Position numbers and translations under genes: made by a program. A stretch of 64,000 bases of DNA from Acidobacteriota bacterium (lineage in GTDB: Bacteria > Actinomycetota > Acidimicrobiia > Acidimicrobiales > Palsa-688), in contig JAGWSF010000111.1 in NCBI GenBank assembly GCA_028876385.1, positions 62,001 through 126,000 of the forward strand. Reading direction: 5' to 3'. How positions within the stretch are numbered: position 1 is the stretch's first letter; each line of letters starts with the position of its first letter. The notes beneath the pieces were generated by a model, which was not told where the DNA came from, searched no databases, and saw nothing but the letters and a program-made list of their open reading frames with translations. Below are positions 59,760 through 64,000 of the stretch, in pieces.

Positions 59760-62105
59760 ATGGAGCCGGTGGAAGAGTCGCATGAGTTGCAGCGCAGGGC
59801 CAGGACCATCCGGGACCGCGCTTTCGGCACGCGGGTCACGTTCTCCCCCAAGGTGTTCATACCTCTGACCATGCTGTGCCGCGACCGCTGCGGCTACTGC
59901 ACTTTCGCCAAGGCCCCGGCCCGCATCGACTCGCCCTTCCTCAGCCCCGACGAGGTCCTCGACCTGGCCCGCCGGGGGGCCGAGGTGGGCTGCCACGAGG
60001 CGTTGTTCACCCTCGGCGAGCGTCCCGAGGAGCGCTACCCCCTGGCCCGGGCCTGGCTGTCCGAGCACGGTTACCGCTCCACCGTCGACTACCTGGTGGC
60101 CATGTGCCGCCTGGTGATCGACGAGACCGGTCTGCTCCCCCACGCCAACGCCGGGGCCCTCTACGCCGAGGAACTGTCGGCGCTGCGCCCGGTTACGGCC
60201 AGCCAGGGAATGATGCTCGAGACCCTCAGGGAGGACATCGAGGCCCACCGGGGTTCCCCGGACAAGCTGCCGGCCCGGCGCCTGGCCACGCTGGAGGAGG
60301 CCGGGCGCCTGGCCATCCCCTTCACGACCGGAATCCTCGTCGGCATCGGCGAGACCCGCGCCGACCGCATCGAGGCCATCGAGGCCATCGCCGCCGCCCA
60401 CGGCCGCCACGGCCACGTCCAGGAAGTGATCGTCCAGAACTTCCTGCCCAAGCCGGGGACGGCCATGCACCGGGACCAACCGTGCCCCGACGCCGACTTC
60501 CTCGAGGCCATCGCCCTGGCCCGGACCATCCTCCCCCCCGAGGTGCACCTGCAGGCCCCGCCCAACCTGTCCGACGACTTCGGGCGCCTGCTCGACGCCG
60601 GCATCGACGACTGGGGCGGGGTGTCGCCGGTGACCGCCGACCACGTGAACCCTGAGCGGCCGTGGCCTTCCCTCGAACGCCTGCGGGCGGCCACTGAGGC
60701 GGCCGGCAAGACTCTGGCCCCGCGCCTCACCATCTATCCCGAGTTCGCCGCCGACCCCGGCAGGTGGCTCGACGCCGATATGCGCTTCGCCGTGCTCGAC
60801 CGTTGCGACGCCGAGAGCCTGGCGCGCGACGACCCCGGCTCGGTCTTCCCCCAGAAGGTCGGCGAGTACCGCAACATCGGCGACGGCGCCGAGGTCATCC
60901 TGGTCGGCCGGCGGTCGACCCAGTGGTACTCCGGGGCCGACCGCAGCCCCACCCGGCTGGTCGGCGCCGAGGCACCCGAGCGGCGGTTGGCCCCGGGGCC
61001 GGTGGCCGACGTGCTGACCGGTGTGCGTCTCGGTCAGGAACCCGGGGAGGAAGAGCTCACGGTGCTGTTCTCGGCGCGCGGAGCCGAGGTGGCGGCGGTG
61101 GCCGCGCTCGCCGACGAGCTGAGAGCCGAGGCGGTCGGCGACACGGTGACGTGGGTCTCCAACCGCAACATCAACTACACCAACGTGTGCACCTTCAAGT
61201 GTCGCTTCTGCGGCTTCTCCAAGGGCCCGTTGTCTTTGAACCTGCGGGGCACGCCCTACCTTCTCACCCTCGAGGACATCGCGGCCCGGACCCGCGAGGC
61301 CTGGGACATGGGAGCCACCGAGGTCTGCCTGCAGGGAGGCATCCATCCCGACTTCGACGGCGACTACTACATCGACGTTACGAGGGCGGTCAAAGAGGCC
61401 GCTCCCGACATCCACGTGCACGGCTTCACCGCCCTGGAGGTCACCGAGGGGGCCCGGCGCCTCGGTGAGCCGCTGGAGACCTACCTGAGGCGCCTCATGG
61501 ACGCCGGCCTGCGCAGCCTCCCCGGGACCGCGGCGGAGATCCTCGACGACGGCATACGGGCCACGCTCTGCCCGGACAAGATCGACACCCAGCAGTGGCT
61601 CGACGCCCATCGCTCGGCCCACCGGGTCGGCCTGCGGTCCAACATCACCATCATGTTCGGATCCATCGAGACCCCCCGCCACTGGGCCCGTCACCTGGTC
61701 ATAACCCGCGACCTGCAGAAGGAGACCGGCGGCTTCACCGAGTTCGTCGCACTCCCCTTCGTGCACATGGCCGCCCCCATCTACCTGCAGCGCAAGTCCC
61801 GCCGCGGACCGACGTGGCGCGAGGTGGTGCTCATGCACGCCGTGGCCCGTATCGCCTACCGCGGCCTGATCGACCACGTCCAGGCGTCGTGGGTCAAACT
61901 CGGTGCCGACGGGGTACGCCAACTGCTCCAAGCGGGAGTGGACGACCTCGGGGGCACCCTCATCGACGAGAACATCTCCCGGGCCGCCGGGGCCTCCCAC
62001 GGGCAGGGCATGCAGGAGGACGGTTTCCGGTCGATCACCTCACCGCTTGGGCGCACCCTGGAACAGCGGACCACCCTGTACGGCAGGGTGGCCGCGGCCC
62101 TCTGA
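59760..62105 (+). CDS. fbiC: 7,8-didemethyl-8-hydroxy-5-deazariboflavin (FO) synthase, bifunctional
   Basis: 781 aa, a fusion of CofG and CofH as in actinobacteria. The N-terminal radical SAM domain has Cys40-x3-Cys44-x2-Cys47 (TMLCRDRCGYCTF); the C-terminal one has Cys477-x3-Cys481-x2-Cys484 (VCTFKCRFCGFSKG). It builds the deazaflavin core of cofactor F420 from tyrosine and a ribityl pyrimidine. PKPGTAMH and GGIHPDFDGDYYID are also characteristic. TAGCGT at 59746-59751 lies 8 nt before the ATG. Other F420 genes are absent from the window. Confidence 0.96.
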   Translation: MEPVEESHELQRRARTIRDRAFGTRVTFSPKVFIPLTMLCRDRCGYCTFAKAPARIDSPFLSPDEVLDLARRGAEVGCHEALFTLGERPEERYPLARAWLSEHGYRSTVDYLVAMCRLVIDETGLLPHANAGALYAEELSALRPVTASQGMMLETLREDIEAHRGSPDKLPARRLATLEEAGRLAIPFTTGILVGIGETRADRIEAIEAIAAAHGRHGHVQEVIVQNFLPKPGTAMHRDQPCPDADFLEAIALARTILPPEVHLQAPPNLSDDFGRLLDAGIDDWGGVSPVTADHVNPERPWPSLERLRAATEAAGKTLAPRLTIYPEFAADPGRWLDADMRFAVLDRCDAESLARDDPGSVFPQKVGEYRNIGDGAEVILVGRRSTQWYSGADRSPTRLVGAEAPERRLAPGPVADVLTGVRLGQEPGEEELTVLFSARGAEVAAVAALADELRAEAVGDTVTWVSNRNINYTNVCTFKCRFCGFSKGPLSLNLRGTPYLLTLEDIAARTREAWDMGATEVCLQGGIHPDFDGDYYIDVTRAVKEAAPDIHVHGFTALEVTEGARRLGEPLETYLRRLMDAGLRSLPGTAAEILDDGIRATLCPDKIDTQQWLDAHRSAHRVGLRSNITIMFGSIETPRHWARHLVITRDLQKETGGFTEFVALPFVHMAAPIYLQRKSRRGPTWREVVLMHAVARIAYRGLIDHVQASWVKLGADGVRQLLQAGVDDLGGTLIDENISRAAGASHGQGMQEDGFRSITSPLGRTLEQRTTLYGRVAAAL

Positions 62106-62153
62106 CGGGGCCGGAGGGGTACGGCCCGAGCGGCAGCTCCTAAGGTCGGGCCC

Positions 62154-63131
62154 ATGAGAGCTGTTGTGTGCCGGGAGATCGGCGGTCCCGACCTCCTGAC
62201 CATCCAGGACGTGGCCGAACCGGTCGCGGGGCCGGGGCAGGTGCTGGTCGAGGTCCGGGCCTGCTCGGTCAACTTCCCCGACCTGCTCATGATCCAGAAC
62301 CTGTACCAGTTCAAGCCGGAGTTGCCGTTCATCCCCGGCAGCGAGGTGGCCGGTGTGGTCCGCGCCGTCGGGGACGGCGTCGACCGCTTCTCGCCCGGCG
62401 ACAGGGTTCTCGGCAGCTCGCTGTTCGTGGGAGGGCTGGCCGAGCTGGCGGCGCTGTCGGCCGACACGACAGTCGCGGTACCCGACGATGTCAGCTTCGA
62501 GGACGCCGCCGGGCTCCTCTACGCCTACGGCACCTCCCAGTACGCGCTGAAGGACCGGGCGCGCCTGCAGCCGGGCGAGACCCTCCTGGTGCTCGGCGCG
62601 GCCGGAGGGGTGGGTCTGGCGGCGGTGGAGATCGGAGTCCTGATGGGCGCCCGGGTCATCGCCGCCGCCTCGACCGCCGAGAAGCTAGAGCTGTGCCGGG
62701 CCCACGGCGCGGCGGAGACCATCAACTACAGCCGCGAGGACCTGAAGACCCGGGTGCGCGAGCTCACCGGCGGCGCCGGTGCGGACGTGGTCTACGACCC
62801 TGTGGGCGGCCCCTACTCGGAGCCGGCCCTGCGGTCGACGGCCTGGGAGGGACGCTTCCTCGTCATCGGTTTCGCCGCCGGCGACATCCCCAGGGTGCCG
62901 CTCAACCTGGCTCTGCTGCGCGGCTGCAGCATCGTCGGCGTGTTCTGGGGCTCGTTCGTGGGACGCCAACCGCAACGTCACCGGGCCAACGTCTCGGAGC
63001 TGGTGGAGTGGTGGCGCAACGGGTCGCTGCGACCGCACACTTCGGCGTCCTACCCGCTCGAAGCCTCGGCGTCGGCGTTCGCCGACCTGGCCGAGCGGCG
63101 GGTCATGGGCAAGGTGGTCGTGGTCCCCTGA
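62154..63131 (+). CDS. NADPH:quinone oxidoreductase-like zinc-type alcohol dehydrogenase family
   Basis: 325 aa. MDR-family features: MRAVVCREIGGPDLLTIQDV, EVRACSVNFPDLLMIQNLYQ, PFIPGSEVAGVVRAVG, VLGAAGGVGLAAVEIG (Rossmann), VVYDPVGGPYSEPAL. It lacks zinc-binding cysteines and belongs with quinone oxidoreductases (QOR group). It reduces quinones or other activated double bonds with NADPH. TAAGGT at 62141-62146 is 7 nt before the ATG, so it is likely leaderless. Confidence 0.92.
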   Translation: MRAVVCREIGGPDLLTIQDVAEPVAGPGQVLVEVRACSVNFPDLLMIQNLYQFKPELPFIPGSEVAGVVRAVGDGVDRFSPGDRVLGSSLFVGGLAELAALSADTTVAVPDDVSFEDAAGLLYAYGTSQYALKDRARLQPGETLLVLGAAGGVGLAAVEIGVLMGARVIAAASTAEKLELCRAHGAAETINYSREDLKTRVRELTGGAGADVVYDPVGGPYSEPALRSTAWEGRFLVIGFAAGDIPRVPLNLALLRGCSIVGVFWGSFVGRQPQRHRANVSELVEWWRNGSLRPHTSASYPLEASASAFADLAERRVMGKVVVVP

Positions 63132-63198
63132 CCACGACCACCCGGGCCTACGGAGGCGGCCCCGGCGCCCCACCGGCCTCCCGCGTAGGATCGGCGGA

Positions 63199-64000
63199 AT
63201 GAGCAGAATGGTCGATAGGGAACTCGCAGTCGATCTGAGACGATCCGCCGGGTCGGCCATGGAGGACGCCGTCGACACCCGACGCCGCATCCACGCCGAC
63301 CCCGAGATCGGCCTGGAACTGCCCCACACCCAGGAGCTGGTGGCGTCGAAGCTGGCGCAGCTCGGCCTGCGGATGGTCATGGGCCGCGGGTGCTCGTCAG
63401 TGGTCGCCGTCATCGAAGGTGACCGTCCCGGACCGACCACGCTCCTGCGCGCCGACATGGATGCCCTGGAGATGCCCGAGGACACCGGCCTCGAGTTCGC
63501 ATCGCGGACCGTGGGGCGGATGCACGCCTGCGGCCACGACGCCCACACCGCCATGCTCCTCGGCGCCGCCCGCCTCCTCTGCGACCGGCGTCGCGAGCTC
63601 GCCGGCCGGGTGGTCCTCATGTTCCAACCAGGCGAGGAGGGCCACGACGGGGCCAAGGTCATGCTCGACGAGGGCCTCCTCGCCGAGTACCACCCGGACC
63701 GGGCTTTCGCCCTGCACATCTCCTCGGTGCTGCCTTCCGGGTGGATCAGCACCCGACCGGGAACGCTGATGGCGTCGGCCGACGAGTTCCGCGTGACCGT
63801 CACCGGGCGGGGCGGGCACGCCTCGATGCCCCACGACGCCACTGACCCGGTCCCGGCGGCCTGCACCATCGTGACGTCGATCCAGTCCATGGTGACCCGT
63901 ACCGTGCCGGCCTTCGATCCCGCGGTGGTCACCGTCAGCACCATCCACGGGGGGACGGCTACCAACGTGATACCCGAGCGGGTCGTTCTCGGCGGAACCA
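63199..64000 (+). CDS. M20-family amidohydrolase, N-terminal part (runs off the window)
   Basis: 267 complete codons from ATG 63199, with no stop before the window end. Features: RRRIHADPEIGLELPHTQELV, LRADMDALEMPEDTG, RMHACGHDAHTAMLLG (Cys/His metal ligands), VLMFQPGEEGHDGAK and TVTGRGGHASMPHDATDPV (dimerisation-lid His). These match N-acyl amino acid or peptide deacylases of the aminoacylase/HipO group. TAGGAT at 63186-63191 lies 7 nt before the start. Confidence 0.9.
   Translation, partial: MSRMVDRELAVDLRRSAGSAMEDAVDTRRRIHADPEIGLELPHTQELVASKLAQLGLRMVMGRGCSSVVAVIEGDRPGPTTLLRADMDALEMPEDTGLEFASRTVGRMHACGHDAHTAMLLGAARLLCDRRRELAGRVVLMFQPGEEGHDGAKVMLDEGLLAEYHPDRAFALHISSVLPSGWISTRPGTLMASADEFRVTVTGRGGHASMPHDATDPVPAACTIVTSIQSMVTRTVPAFDPAVVTVSTIHGGTATNVIPERVVLGGT

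Noticed and set aside
58692-62000. A very long open frame (over 1000 codons) on the minus strand across the SDR and FO synthase genes
   Set aside because: It is antisense to fbiC, which has all radical SAM motifs, and its translation is His/Gly/Arg-rich with no family pattern. High GC alone explains it.

Overview
The window is high-GC DNA with dense, often overlapping genes, many GTG starts, and short promoters close to start codons. Gene content points to an actinobacterium, most likely a class Acidimicrobiia-type lineage (inference). Markers are a fused KGD-type 2-oxoglutarate decarboxylase/dehydrogenase, a bifunctional FO (F420 precursor) synthase, a mycofactocin-type short-chain dehydrogenase, a mycobacterial-trehalase-like GH15 enzyme, a maleylpyruvate-isomerase-family protein, a UvrD2-like HRDC helicase and a galU-moeA/glp-glpR neighbourhood. 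I see no insertion sequence, prophage, CRISPR array or rRNA operon. This looks like ordinary chromosome with some unusual genes.

Layout. 1-5100: partial thiL, pckG, a stand-alone Lrp/AsnC ligand domain, and a minus-strand set (PH-SHOCT membrane protein, BtuF-like protein, CaiB/BaiF racemase). 5100-12600: HRDC helicase, an orphan gene, thioesterase plus exonuclease III, a NYN-type RNase with a histone-H1-like tail, and a HAD phosphatase. 12600-18900: kgd, ettA, YceH-like gene. 18900-22900: small enzymes, a frameshifted methyltransferase, tRNA-Ala(CGC), and an orphan gene. 22900-29200: galU, moeA/glp, moaA, moaC, a GlpR-like membrane protein and a bacterial translin, with a divergent CIRCE-controlled FmdB/Ruc-like gene and tag. 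29200-35200: CBS protein, soluble chemoreceptor, and a tldD-tldE-nudix-msrA operon. 35200-40300: thioesterase, then a tightly coupled PAP2-GGPP synthase-DXS-MDMPI isoprenoid operon. 40300-52700: SRAP protein, then an envelope region with two paralogous polytopic membrane proteins, a GT39-type glycosyltransferase, a PQQ-propeller lipoprotein, a two-component system, a serine hydrolase and an anti-sigma-like protein. 52700-64000: MFS, surE, GH15, an amidohydrolase, mycofactocin-type SDR, fbiC, quinone reductase and a partial M20 hydrolase.

Two features recur across the window. First, many genes carry a TAnnnT hexamer 6-10 nt before the start codon and no ribosome binding site, the signature of leaderless transcripts. 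Second, short GC-rich tandem repeats of differing period sit at gene ends, several including the stop codon, or in frame inside coding regions.

The most interesting points are the translin/GlpR-like pair in the molybdopterin cluster, the perfect CIRCE-type palindrome before the FmdB-like gene, the NYN-S1-H1-tail protein, the duplicated membrane protein family, the operator palindrome over a near-ideal promoter at 58.7 kb, and the single-base frameshift in the methyltransferase.
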